From positions 62,001 to 126,000 of the forward strand of contig JADNRY010000100.1 in the NCBI GenBank assembly GCA_015501585.1: a stretch of DNA of 64,000 nucleotides, given 5' to 3'. Position 1 is the stretch's first letter, and every line of letters starts with the position of its first letter. The translations under genes were made by a program, and so were the position numbers. The notes under the pieces were generated by a model. That model was not told the DNA's origin. It saw only the letters and a program-made list of their open reading frames with translations, and ran no database searches. Shown one piece after another: positions 35,286-45,759 of the stretch. Origin of the DNA: Rhodocollybia butyracea (Eukaryota; Basidiomycota; Agaricomycetes; Agaricales; Omphalotaceae).

Positions 35286-36563
35286 AACACCCTGCCTTCA
35301 AAACTTTCGTCCACAAAACGGAACCGCCCGGACTTCCCTTTGCCTATGGTGACACATTTGGACCACCTTCTCAACAACATCCTACACCATTCGCCCCTGG
35401 ACTCAACGGAGGAACTAGGGAAGTTATTTGGATGGTCTAACCACGACCCATCACAAGGTCACGGATTGAAAGTCTTCGTTGACGGATCATGTTCACAAAA
35501 TGGTCATATTGGTGCTACTGCAGGAGCAGGGGTGTATTTTGGAAACTCACACTCATTCAACTGTGCAGCTAGGATCACAGGTACTCCAACCAATAACCGT
35601 GCAGAACTTTATTCTGTTCTCGTAGCATTACAGAAAGCACCACTCCATCGTGTTCTGGACTTATCGACTGATTCAACATACGTTATCCACTCCATAGTTC
35701 ACTGGTCTGTGCGCAACGCAAAGTGTGGTTGGGTATGTCTGAACGGTGATCTCTTGCGGAAGATTGTTGCCTGGATATCTGCACGTTCGGCTCCAATTTT
35801 CTTCCACCACATCAAGGGTCATTCAGGAAACGCTCATAACGATGCGGCTGATGCACTGGCCAAGGCTGGGAGAACACTGCCAATCCCAATTCCATATTCT
35901 GCATCTGACTACTACAACATTCCTATTCCACTACCTTCCTCACTAACTCCAGGTTATCCAAAAGTTACGACAGATCTATCAGAGGAAATTGTGCAGCCAA
36001 AATCAAAGCCGAAACGGGAAAACACCTACCACAGTAACAACCGTGGCCGCTCCTTCAAACGTCAACTTCAAGATGACATACTGGAACGCTTGCAGGATTG
36101 TGCTTCGGACTCCGCTGGCGCGTTCTGGAAGCTCTATAAACGCTTGCGATACCCTGGTATCTCACCAACTCTCGTTGCACTTGAGGAATTGGTCGCTACT
36201 TTTGTTCCTCGAATGAACCCTCCTGAGGTAGTGTCAGATTCATTGCGCCGTCGCCTGAAAGCAGAATGTGACTTGTGCGAAACTAGAGCGACATCGAGAG
36301 AATCTGTTTTTCCCATACTAAATCAGCGGATTACTGAAGATGATATAGAGCTAGCTAAGGCTCACCTTCTCTTATCGGATCCCACACATTCCTCAGGTGT
36401 CGACGGCGCAACTTATTCATGGTTACTTGACCTCGATAACGACATCCTCTCTGAACTCCTTAACGCATGTATTGACTCTGGGGGAGTTCCTACCGCCTGG
36501 TTAACTACATTGGTGGCAGCTGTACGCAAGAAGGGAAGGAGAGACTTCACTAATGCAAAGGAA
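35286..36563 (+). pseudogene. Retrotransposon RNase H and N-terminal part of reverse transcriptase
   Basis: Same frame as the endonuclease. RNase H lies at about 35460-35880: VFVDGSC (Asp), NNRAELYSVL (Glu), LSTDSTYVIHS (Asp) and HIKGHSGNAHNDAADALAK (His/Asp), so all catalytic carboxylates are present. It is followed by a linker and the start of the reverse transcriptase region (about 36300-36560: HSSGVDGATYSWL, GVPTAWLTTLVAAVRKKG). RNase H placed before the reverse transcriptase is unusual; in most LINEs that have it, it follows. The frame is interrupted by an insertion after AAG GAA at 36563. Confidence 0.85.
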
Positions 36564-37337
36564 GGAAGGAAGGAAGGAAGTTTATTACACGGCATGGTCC
36601 AAATACTGAACGCCGGCTCCGGCAGCATAAGCTGACACGGGGCCCAAACACCGAACAACGACGAGCTCGCAGTCTGCCCGGTGGGAGCTGCTGTAGATCG
36701 TTGCCCTAAGTGCGGGGGCTGTTTTACTACACTATATAATACAGTACTACAGGTGACTACATTACTTCAGTGCTCATTGAATGCTCAGGATACCTGGTTG
36801 CTTTGAGTGTAGATGGAGACTTAAATATTTATAAGGTCTCTCTGGGTCAGTATTATGGTATGTATAGTAAGTCACCAAAACTATAATCCAAGTGTCCAGA
36901 GATGCCAGTATATACCACACGCGCGAACAATACCATGAAGAGCGTGGGAGTGTAAAGGTGATGGTGTGACATGTGTGACATCAAACGAATCGCCACAGAT
37001 CGCCACAGAGATTCAGAACAGTGGGTTCGAGGATGAACAACATTGTTTACTGCTTCTAAAACTGAGCAGGGTATTAATACATATGTTATTTACATCTGTG
37101 TTAAGTTTGAAGAGATTCTGAGCCTTGGAATGGGCTGGATCGTCTCGACGAGTTTGGATGACTTTCGTCATTTTTAATCTTTAATCATTTGGGCTAGTCA
37201 TGTATTTAGGGTGTGCTTGTGGGTATTCTAGGCATTTATACACTTATTAGAGAGCTGTCTTTAGCGCAATCTCGTTCAGTGTGCCGTAGAAAATTTAAGC
37301 GCCCGACTAGATGATGATGGTTCGTAAGCTTGTTGAA
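36564..37337 (-). mobile_element. 774-bp insertion inside the reverse transcriptase (SINE/LINE-end-like)
   Basis: The reverse transcriptase frame breaks after GCAAAGGAA (36563) and resumes at TATCATGCT (37338), with GAA repeated at both edges. The left edge is a (GGAA)n run, which on the minus strand would be a (TTCC)n 3' tail preceded by '..ccatgccgtgtaataaac'. This resembles the 3' end of a retroposon inserted in minus orientation. The internal sequence is unrecognised and has stops in all frames. Its length is a multiple of three. Confidence 0.6.
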
Positions 37338-38831
37338 TATCATGCTATTGGGTTGGAGAGCTGCATCTTGAAGTTCTTGACTCTAATCATCCACATGAAG
37401 CTATCCGAGGCCGCTGAGAGTGCGGGAATCATCCCGCCGTCACAGAATGGTTTCCGGGAAAATCATCGTACAAACAACAACGTCTTTGTTTTGCGTACGG
37501 TCATTGAGGAGACAAGGTCAAACGATGAAACACTGTTTGTAGCCTTCGTTGACATCTCTAACGCCTTCCCATCTACTAATCGGCACCGCCTCTGGAATAA
37601 ATTATATGATTACGGGATGACAGGGCGGTACTTCGATTGGCTGAAAAATCTTTACGAACAGATGTCATACTCGGTTCTTCAAGACGGTAACCTCTCTGAG
37701 AGTTTTCATGCTTTATGTGGAGTGCTCATGGGGGACCCTGCCTCTCCCACTTTATGGAATTTGTTTCTTTCATCCTTACACCTTGATAATGACCCTGATG
37801 ATGCTATGCTTTGCGGGGTTCCCATATCCCATCTGGAACATGCCAATGACATCGCTATCATTTCCCGTACTGCCCATGGCCTTCAGCGCCATCTTTGTGA
37901 ACTTGAACACTGGTGTAATGAAAACTTCCTCTCACTTGATGCCGACAAATCAGTTGTTATGATTTTTGGCTCACTCCCTAATCCTTTCCCTGTTATCACC
38001 ATTGGAAACACCCCCCTCGACGTGAAGGACAAGTGGCCATATGTTGGCGTTTGGCTACAGTCAACAACGCCCAATCTCTTTGCAGCTCACTACAAGAACA
38101 AGCTAGCAACTGCGTATGGTTCTGCAAAAAGTATTCTTGGATGTGAACGTCTTGTGGGCCGCGCGCGCATACCTCCCGAGATTGGCCGAAAGTTGTATAT
38201 GTCCCTTGTGGAATGCCACTTGACACATGCTTACGATGTTGCGGTCGATGTTGATGATGCATGTTGTCAACCTATGTATCTCACACAGAAACAACTGCTC
38301 CGACGTATCCTGGGACTCCCCAGCAACTCTGTTATTACCCCTCTGTTCACGGAACTGAATATCCTGCCTCTCCGTACCCGCCGACTGGAACTTAACCTCA
38401 AGTTCCTCTCCTATGCTATCGCTTTACCTCCCACGGACCTGGTCAGCCTTGCCTTACAGGCCAGCAGCAATTTACGCATGAGGGCTATGCCGTCCTGGCT
38501 CATGGATGTTAACTGGGCAATCAGAAATCTACCTGGGTCTCACGAGCGTCTTCCTGCTCTTCAGCTCATTGACCCAGCCTCCATTAAGCGTATCATTCAC
38601 GGTATCCGCACGGCGACGTTACATCATTTGGATCACGATATCGACACTATGCACAAACCGCGCCTCCTGCGGGGACGCTTGGAACCTTCCAATGATGGCT
38701 CATCCACTCCTCATACTATCTTCCTTCGGCATTACTTGGTCTTGCTGAAAAAACCATCATCACCGTCACTCGCTCACCCGCTTATTGTGTGGTTCTCTGA
38801 CGCCTTCCATTTTTCATGCATCACCAGGTAA
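37338..38831 (+). pseudogene. Retrotransposon reverse transcriptase, catalytic box altered
   Basis: Reverse transcriptase core: YHAIGLESCILKFLT, SQNGFRENHRTNNNVF, LFVAFVDISNAFPS (motif A, Asp kept), LMGDPASPTLWNLFLS (motif B), then HANDIAII at 37839-37862, where Y/F-A-D-D is expected. The first catalytic aspartate is asparagine, so the enzyme should be inactive. Thumb and connection follow (KWPYVGVWLQS, LLRRILGLPSNSVITPLFTE). The frame ends at 38831, where a single-base shift near a T run at about 38808 moves the coding sequence into the next frame. Confidence 0.88.
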
Positions 38832-39168
38832 ATGCACTCTCGCAGATGGTCAGTTACCAGCAAGTTACGCCTGCCGCCAGTGCAATGCCCCATTTGAGAC
38901 GCCGGAGCACGTTTTGATGCAATGTACAGCTATCCCAGCTTTGACAACTCTACGCAATGATTTTTGTACGGAGTGTCCTACCTGTAATCTGCAGCCACAC
39001 CCAAACCATCATCTCAGTGACGCCGATGCTCTGTCTTCCCTCAAACGTTGTATTTTCTCATGGACCGGGGTCGTCAGAACAGCGAAATTTATCAACGAAG
39101 GTATTCAGCTCTGGTCGGAAACAGTCGAGGGAAATCAGCTTCATATTGGATCAGAGGACGACGATTAA
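38812..39168 (+). pseudogene. Retrotransposon C-terminal zinc-knuckle region
   Basis: Continues the reverse transcriptase protein in the shifted frame. It contains CRQCNAPFETPEHVLMQC (C-x2-C-x8-H-x4-C), the C-terminal zinc knuckle common in LINE proteins, and ends in an acidic tail before TAA at 39166-39168. Confidence 0.75.
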
Positions 39169-39357
39169 ATTCGCAACTATTATTTTATTGTAATTACATA
39201 TGTAACCAGCTAGCTTGATGCTTCAAGCTTTGCTTCCATCCTGACGTTGGCTCGGCAGTCTACCTTCTCTTCGGGAGTTGAGCTCGCTGTCTTGCTGCCG
39301 TCGGGACCGGCTGTTTCCTTTACGGAACCACTTTCAGCCTTGTGCTGACTGGGCCGA

Positions 39358-39382
39358 GTAATCCTAATCCTAATCCTAATCC
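39358..39382 (+). repeat. (TAATCC)n 3' tail of the retrotransposon
   Basis: Four units of taatcc close the element. Short tandem-repeat tails in place of poly(A) are known for several LINE clades. The unit is close to, but not the same as, the TTAGGG-type telomere repeat. Confidence 0.7.
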
Positions 39383-39399
39383 ATTTGTCCTCGCTCTAC

Positions 39400-41050
39400 T
39401 AGAAGGAACGAGGAACGGTCCATTCCAAATCCACATCCGGAACTCTGAAGCCGTGTGAGCTTGCGGAAGTGAAGCTCTGGAACCCATGCTCCGTACGCGT
39501 TACGTCTATATGTTCTTGAAACTGAGACGTTGAAAAGAGCCAAGTAACGAGGAACGATCACTTACGAAACCAAACGGTCCGAACTTCAAAGCCAGCAAAG
39601 CGAAACCCGCAAGCTCTCACTAGCACTACCCAAAACGCAAACCTAATTTCCACACCACGTCCACATCCCATCCTCTCAAATTCGATACAATCCTCGAAAA
39701 GCCCCATCGCCTCCCTATCCTTTCCGCCACATACGCATTCACAATCTTTCCAACTCATATAGAACCCTCCTACTACCCCCATCTGCCTTCCGTCGCCGGC
39801 ACCCAAATCCTCGCAACTAACCTCAGGCAACTCCCCACCCTCGACATACCATCGCTATAACAACACGAAACACGTCTTTTCGGCGTGTAGAACACTTCGT
39901 GTACTAGGGATACGCGGGTGAGCTCGAGAGGGTAGGGACGGTGGGTTGTGAGGTCGTAGGTGGAGTCGAATTTGCAGCCGTAGAGGGTTGTGTGGAGGGA
40001 TATGGTGGCGGTGAGATTTCGGGGGTGGGTTTCGGCCTCAGATGTGATTTCGGTTTGGGGAGAGATTGATAAATGATACGGCGCCTGCGATGGCGATGTA
40101 TTAGAGGATGTTGACGTACGTGCGGAACGTGGATGTCTCGGTATCGGGCAACGTTTCGAGTAATCCGAAGGAAGCGGTATACCGCATAGGATTTTCGTAG
40201 TTTCGAGAAACCAGCGGGACGGTAAATCTCGCATAAGTGCTGGCGGTTTTTGGCGTAGAGATTGAAGCTTGAAGGGCCAGTGTAGGAAACAAGAGTTTGT
40301 TGGCTAGGAATGGTTGGATGGCGTGTGTTGGGGCGACTGGATGACTGTGAGATATGATACGTTAGAAGTTTGTTTTAGGTAGCGGCCAGGCTTCAGGAAG
40401 AAAGGCATACCCTTGATTTGCGTATTGTTTTCCTCGGAAAAGAAGATATAAGCGTTTCACCGCCGTTGGAACTACCAATGTGATATGAGCTATATATACG
40501 AAGCAGCTTTTCTTGATAAAGGCCTGTCCGGATCCAGTTCTTCTTTTTGCGTGGTATAACAACGACCAGTCTACACTTGACTGACAAGAGGAGTTACTAC
40601 TGTCATAAGCGTTAGTGCCAAGTATCCTGATAGCATGCTTCGAGCGTCATCTGGTGGGTTTTCTGGAGGAAGAAAATAAAACCAAAGTAGTTAGAACAAA
40701 ACACACGCCATAATCAAATAGCAAAGACAACGAACTTGTGAGATTATCTTAGTTATTGAGAAGGCCGGTGGTAAAGAACAACAGGTTTGACGGTGACTGG
40801 TAACTCGCTGGCCGCTGCGCTTCGAATCCTTCGATGGGTCCAAGCTTCACGGTGACGCGAATGTTTATTATTCTAAGGCATTCTGTTGGTCTTTTTATCT
40901 CTTTTTTGACGGATTGGGAAGAATACACTCACATCTGCTGGAGGAGAGAAGGACGAACGAGATTACATATTTGTTTGGCGCTTTTTTCCCTAATCTTATC
41001 TAAAATGCTAATCTGATGGCCCATCACATCGATAATAATATGTACACGTT
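39400..41050 (-). repeat. Segmental duplication, copy 1 (partner 54480-58100)
   Basis: Diverged duplicate of 54480-54934 plus 57016-58100. Matching landmarks: 'gaagccgtg', 'gccgtagagggtt', 'tatggtggcggt', 'gttggatggcgt', 'gaccagtctacacttgactg', 'catgcttcgagcgt' and 'taatcttatct'. This copy lacks the foldback element that splits the partner. It contains the minus-strand frame at 39773-40234. Confidence 0.65.
39773..40234 (-). CDS. Unrecognised minus-strand ORF in the duplicated segment
   Basis: 153 codons starting MRDLPSRWFLETTKILCGIP. The MRDLPSR start is also present in the duplicate near 57200, preceded there by IGPFNIYAMDHQDSCI in the same frame, so coding may begin further upstream. Thr/Ser/Pro-rich, with no signal peptide or catalytic motif that I recognise. 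Other minus-strand frames (39558-39830, 40101-40292) overlap it, and introns are possible. The partner copy is broken by an in-frame stop and the 2-kb insertion. Coding status is uncertain. Confidence 0.3.
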   Translation of the reverse strand: MRDLPSRWFLETTKILCGIPLPSDYSKRCPIPRHPRSARTSTSSNTSPSQAPYHLSISPQTEITSEAETHPRNLTATISLHTTLYGCKFDSTYDLTTHRPYPLELTRVSLVHEVFYTPKRRVSCCYSDGMSRVGSCLRLVARIWVPATEGRWG

Positions 41051-42226
41051 CGTAGTGCCGGCTTTCTAGTTCATTCATTCATTGGACCGTATGGTAGCTG
41101 CTTATGCGCTTATGGTGGTGCCTTTGTCCCTTTGTAATGAAGTAGCCAAGCTTCGAGAAAATCAGAACTTGGCTACTACGAAGGACTCAGCGGCAAACTT
41201 ACAATGGCCTGGACATCGGAATATTGGAGAACCATCCCGACTGGTCCTACTGGATTTAATCCAAGCGCGCGAACCGTAACACCGAATTAAATAATGTGAA
41301 TCAGATTGGTTTTTCTTGGAAAGCCAGTCAGCATTTATGCATATATGCCTTGTTACTAAGGATAAGTGCAAGTCGAATTCCCAGTATCACCAATCTGCAT
41401 TCCTTCATGGGTGTCTTCAAGTCGTATGCGCCTATATTTGATTTCGGGTCCCCCAAGTTTCCGAGTACGGTAAATCCCGTCCAATGCACTTCCTTCTCAT
41501 AACTTCGTGAGCTCAGCGTGTAGCTTGAGCCTTGAATGGTTTTCCTGGTCATGAGCATTTCTCGTCCTGGGTTCTTCCTCGCTCGAGCTTCGAACGCTTG
41601 GCTCCATGATGTGGCAATGCCTATTATCTCTGACCAAATACATATTAACAGAGGCAGAGTACTATTTCCGTATACAAGGGACATTCTGTCGGAAGCTCAC
41701 AAGTACCAGCGAAGGATTTTTCCACAGGCATCGAGCATTCGTAGAGCTTGATGAGAGGGAATACAAATTTTGGCCCGGTTCTATACTCCCGAAGTAAGTC
41801 AATATAACAGTATCGTAGGCGCAGAAATTCGGCAGAATGATGTTTCACTCTTAACCTGGAATACCCCCTCTAGGCTATCTCGAGATCCTCCCTCCCGGTG
41901 TCGTTCTCCTTACGCTCATACATATCGAAAGCTTAGAAGAGAGACCGAACGGTCGTTTACAAAACCGAAAAGGGCGGTGTGATCTTGCGTAGCCTAGGAT
42001 TGGCCAGCTTTCAATGCCCAGAACGCAAACCTATTTACACTGCTATCCATATATCATACCCTTTATGAATAACATCCATCTAATCTACAGTGTAACTTGA
42101 GACAAAACACTACAGTTCCAGCGTGAGGCACTAGAAATAGCAAACGAGAAGAGAAATTTATGACAGAAATATATGCAATTACAATACCATAGATTCGGAA
42201 GCGCACGAAGGACATTACTCAATCCA
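41051..42226. other. Intergenic, no gene supported
   Basis: Several short frames on both strands (for example minus 41328-41684, 118 codons, start MSLVYGNSTLPLLICIWSEI) lack recognisable domains, homology to neighbours or clean splice structure. The last 200 bases are the 3' flank of the F-box-like pseudogene. Confidence 0.4.
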
Positions 42227-43885
42227 CTATACCTGCACTCCATTTGTTCCAGCAACTACCACGCTCAAACCCTCCGCATCCAACATCCGAAGTGGTTTAT
42301 AGATGTCTACATTAACTTCCCGTGAGGTAAACTTGAGAACAACAGATCGAATACAACTTCTCCCCATCGCTAACATCTCACCAGATCGATCCGAAACCAG
42401 GTTTTAAACCAGCGCGATTGAACCATGCTGACAAAACCAGCATCGTCAAATGGATAAGCAGGTTGGTACCGCAAATGGAAACTCTGTAATTTCGGAACTA
42501 GGGAGATGGAAGCGGATTGGTGGTGACGTGAGTTAGGGTCGAGATGAGATGAGAGGTGATTGGATTCTCGGAGCCTCCATACTTGTCGACTTTGAAATCG
42601 AATTCAAAATTAAGTAGAGTCGGCATGACTCGAAGGGCCGCATAAGGTCCAGATCAGACATAAATATTCCTCGAGCGCGAATGTGGTGAGTATACAAGAT
42701 GATCTTGAGATGAAGGAAAAAAAATATCTGCTGGCCAGTCATCGAGCCATATACGACCAGGTGATTCAAGGAAGGAAAAGTTTGAAGAAAGGGAACATCA
42801 ATTCCGACGATGAGACGTCCATGGTCAACAACGTAATGTTGGGCCATGTTCCCATGCCACCCTGCTCTAGATTTGCATTTCTCAAGTCATTGATAGGACG
42901 CCCCACCTCGAAGGATTTAAGACGAGGGCAGCCATGGAGAGCGTTTACCACATCCGTTATAGTTGACCGGAGACCAAGATTGAGATAGTCTACTTGACTG
43001 TAAGGGATCCTGGATGTTCGCCCCTGGGGCCACCTGGCGTAAAGTGCGTGGAGTCTCGGGCAGTGCTCGAAACAGTCCCAACTCGTCCGATGTGGTATTC
43101 CAGGGAATACCCAGTTGTTCGAGTATAGGAAAAACGCAGTTGGGAGAGTATACCATAATACGTTAATGAGAAATCTCCCTGATACCTGAACGTTTTCCAA
43201 CGCCACGCGTGCCGTGTAAGATCGATTAGGGAAGGAAAATCTCCTTGGGGTTCACCATAGATATCCAGTAAAATAGTTAAACGGCCAATCACCAGACCGG
43301 TCCAAATACCGAGTAACGGTATCAGTAAAATCCAGCCAGGGGCTTCGCTTGCCAAATTGTAGCAGAGTGTATCTCCACCTTCAGATTAGTCCACAAAGTG
43401 GGTGATGATAGTGCAAGTGTGCGCCAACGGAGGCATACGGAGCTGATTGCCATCGCAGGAAGGTAGGTGATGGCAGGAGATTTGAGTCTAGTGGGAGGAG
43501 CTTCGGCTGACAGCCACGGGTAGCATTGGAGAAGATTGTTATCACATACGTACTCGAAGATGCGCAATAAAGTTTCGTTTGGCAGCTTCCGCAACGGTGA
43601 GAGCAAAGAGAATAACAAATCTCTTTGAGATTCAAGGCGATTTTGTTCCGCTTGAACAAGCCCGCGTTGCTCTGAGTCGGTGATGTGGGCCACTTGCCGC
43701 TGATGATCTTCGATATCTTTATCAGCCAAGGCCAGCATCGTCCAGAGCTTATTGGCATATTCCGGGTGACCACAAAGGGTCCAAATTCGAAGCGAAGATC
43801 GTGGATGTAGTGTAAATATTTCCTCAGAGTTGAGGTGCACACGGATTTGCGAAGGGTTGCCACTCTGTGCGCAAGGTGGAGGCAT
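42227..43885 (-). pseudogene. F-box-like protein, paralog 1 (frameshifted)
   Basis: Minus strand. The N-terminal frame 43322-43885 starts MPPPCAQSGNPSQIRVHLNS and contains a coiled stretch (LALADKDIEDHQ) and the F-box-like domain (LLSPLRKLPNETLLRIFEYV, then AMAISSVCLRWRTLALSSPT). It then shifts frame several times: 42990-43355, 42766-43206 and 42533-42847 hold the LRR-like rest (LTRHAWRWKTFRYQG, ALHGCPRLKSFEV). The C-terminal VVVAGTNGVQV ends at 42227. F-box proteins recruit substrates to SCF ubiquitin ligases, with Skp1 bound by the N-terminal domain. At least four frame changes relative to paralogs 3 and 4 argue for a dead gene. Introns cannot explain all of them because the shifts fall inside conserved motifs. 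Confidence 0.7.
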
Positions 43886-44065
43886 TGAAAGAGAAGTTTA
43901 TTCAAATAAGCGCCAAAGCTCACGGGTAGCCGCGCCAAGCAAGGCAGTGTAACGTTGAACAAAGCAAGATAATGAACAAAGAATCTAAGGCAGAAATTGG
44001 AAACAAATACATTGAAGACCTGTCGAAGACCAAACTTCCAAAAGCGTATTGAGCTACCCAAATTA

Positions 44066-45459
44066 TTATACCTGTATTCCATTCGTTCCGGCGACTACTA
44101 CTCTCAGGCCCTCTGCATCTAAAATCCGGAGTGGTTCATAGATATCTGCGTTTACTCTTCGATCTGGAAAACTTGAGAACAACAGATCGGATACAACTTT
44201 TCCCCAGTGCTGACATCTCAGTAGCTAAAGATGAACCCGGTTTGAACCAACGCGATTTGACCAAAATAACAAAAGCAACATGATCGAAGTCATTGCCGGA
44301 TCCTTCGTCGGAAGCCATCGTCGGAGCCATCGTCGGAGCCATCGTTGGACGCGTCGTCGGACCCATCATCAGAGGCATCGTCGGATGCATCATCGGATGC
44401 ATCGTTGGAGGCATCGTCAGATGGATGGTTGCATTTAAATCTCCAAGTCAAATGAAGACTGTGTAATTTTGGAACGAGGGAGTTGGAAGCCGATTGGTCA
44501 TGATTCAGGCTTGAGAGGAAATGTGAAGTGATTGGACTATGGTACTCTGGGAAATAGTCGGGCTGCAGCCTATCCTCAACTTCAAGATGAAGTAGGGCTG
44601 GCATGAGTCGAAGGGCCGCAACAAGGTCCAAATCAGACAGATGTATGCCCCGGAGCGCGAATGTTGTGATCATACAAGATGATCTGGAGACAAATGAAGC
44701 AAAAGAATGGGCTCGCCAGTCATGATAGCCTCCATCTAGCACAAAGTTTATTTAAGGAAGGAAGGTTGAAAAAGGAAAACACGATACGTGACGATGCGCC
44801 AGTTGCAAGAGCAACTGATGTAATGTCACTCCATGTCCCCAGTTCACCCTTCTCTAAATTGCGACTGGCATAACATAACTCAAGGGATTTTAGAGAAGGG
44901 CAACTGCGAAGAGTTTCCACCATATCTACACATGACCGAGTATAAAAATTGATACGATCAAGTTGATTGTAGAGGAACGTAGATGTTGGCCCCACGGGCT
45001 CGGAGGTGGAAAGTACACTGAGTCTCGGGTAATGCTTGAAGCAATCCAACCCCCTTGATACGATATCAATGTCCAATCCTTCGAGTGATGGACAGTGCAG
45101 GTGAGACAGTGAGCTGTACTCCGTTAATGAGCAATATCCCCGGTAATTGAACGTTTTCCAACGATGAGCATGGCATGCAAGGTGGATTAGGGAAGGAACC
45201 TCTGGAAGGTAAGATGGACCATAGATAGTAAGTGCAAGCTTTAATGGCGAATCACATGATCTAGAGAGATATCGAGTAACTGTGTCAACGAAACCAACCA
45301 GGTTTTGTGCTTCATCCAAGGACATGTTGTGTGTATTCACTGTTATATTTGCCCACAAACTAGGTGACGACAGCACAAGTGCGCGCCAACGAGAGCATAC
45401 TGAGCCGATTGCCATCGAAAGGAAGGTAAGTGATGACGGGAGTGTTGTAGATTTGAGTC
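44066..45459 (-). pseudogene. F-box-like protein, paralog 2 (5'-truncated, frameshifted)
   Basis: Minus strand. The frame 44720-45415 (231 aa) starts at MAIGSVCSRWRALVLSSPSL, in the middle of the F-box-like domain; the 5' half is absent because family similarity stops at about 45459, where LTR-like sequence begins. LRR-like repeats follow (HLHCPSLEGLDIDI, LRSCPSLKSLELCY). The next frame, 44290-44742, carries SFVSRSSCMITTFALRGIHL and then an acidic repeat (S-D/N-D-A/G units). The gene ends in a third frame at 44066 (AEGLRVVVAGTNGIQV). Lesions: 5' truncation, a frameshift near 44725, slippage in the repeat and a one-base shift near 44155. Confidence 0.72.
44290..44415 (-). repeat. 12-bp tandem repeat coding for Ser-Asp-Asp-Ala/Gly
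   Basis: About ten units of 12 bp on the plus strand (gcatcgtcggat and variants). On the minus strand they read S-D/N-D-A/G, giving an acidic insert of about 40 residues where the paralogs have a short loop (TSVSIDAFDGAAF in paralog 4). The array occurs only in paralog 2, so the expansion is local and recent. The frame slips at its end. Confidence 0.75.
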
Positions 45460-45730
45460 TGTACTGGAATGTTCTAGTACTTTGTTAGTATTACTCATTA
45501 CTTACTCAGCCTACTTACCAGTACTATGTAGAATATTCTAGAAGGTATTGTAAGTAGTATAAATACTGTAGAGGTCCTGGGGGAGACCCAGACAATTGTA
45601 CTAAAGGTCTAACAACCGAGTGCACAAGTGTAACCAGATCACTTATTCCACAACACAATTGTCTACTTGGTGCACTAACTTGGATCTGCTTGTCTCGCTT
45701 ACTCGCTTACCCTATCTCCATTGGCAAAAA
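45460..45730 (+). mobile_element. Solo-LTR-like insertion between F-box paralogs 2 and 3
   Basis: Begins TGTACTGGAATGTTC exactly where homology of paralog 2 to its family stops. It contains a TATA-like 'gtataaatactgtagagg' about 100 bases in. It ends before the 3' flank of paralog 3. TG start, internal TATA box and short length fit a copia-type solo LTR, but the 3' edge and target duplication could not be fixed. Confidence 0.4.
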
Positions 45731-45759
45731 CGGCATTACAACTTACAAGTACACTTATG

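Larger units (their letters stand above)
34234..39382 (+). mobile_element. Non-LTR (LINE-type) retrotransposon, degenerate
   Basis: A + strand element of about 5.1 kb. It encodes an APE-type endonuclease, RNase H, reverse transcriptase and C-terminal zinc knuckle in one original frame, and ends in a (TAATCC)n tail at 39358-39382. The left boundary is set where similarity to the 3' flank of the NLR family stops (after 'gattagatacc'). The right flank does not resume NLR flank sequence, so no target duplication can be shown. Four lesions make it inactive: an in-frame TGA (35283), a 774-bp insertion (36564-37337), an altered catalytic box and a frameshift near 38810. Confidence 0.88.

Noticed and set aside
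35282..35450. ATGA-overlapping second ORF as a coupled retrotransposon protein
   Set aside because: It runs only about 55 codons before a stop, whereas the RNase H coding sequence continues in the endonuclease frame, so the TGA is better read as a nonsense change.
39358..39382. TAATCC repeats as an internal telomere
   Set aside because: Four units only, wrong unit for TTAGGG telomeres, and placed exactly at the 3' end of a LINE.
41328..41684. 118-codon minus-strand frame as a gene
   Set aside because: No domain, no paralog in the window, overlapping frames of similar length on the other strand, no clear splice sites.
44290..44415. Regular 12-bp units as a CRISPR array
   Set aside because: Units are contiguous without spacers and code for a simple acidic repeat in a eukaryotic gene.
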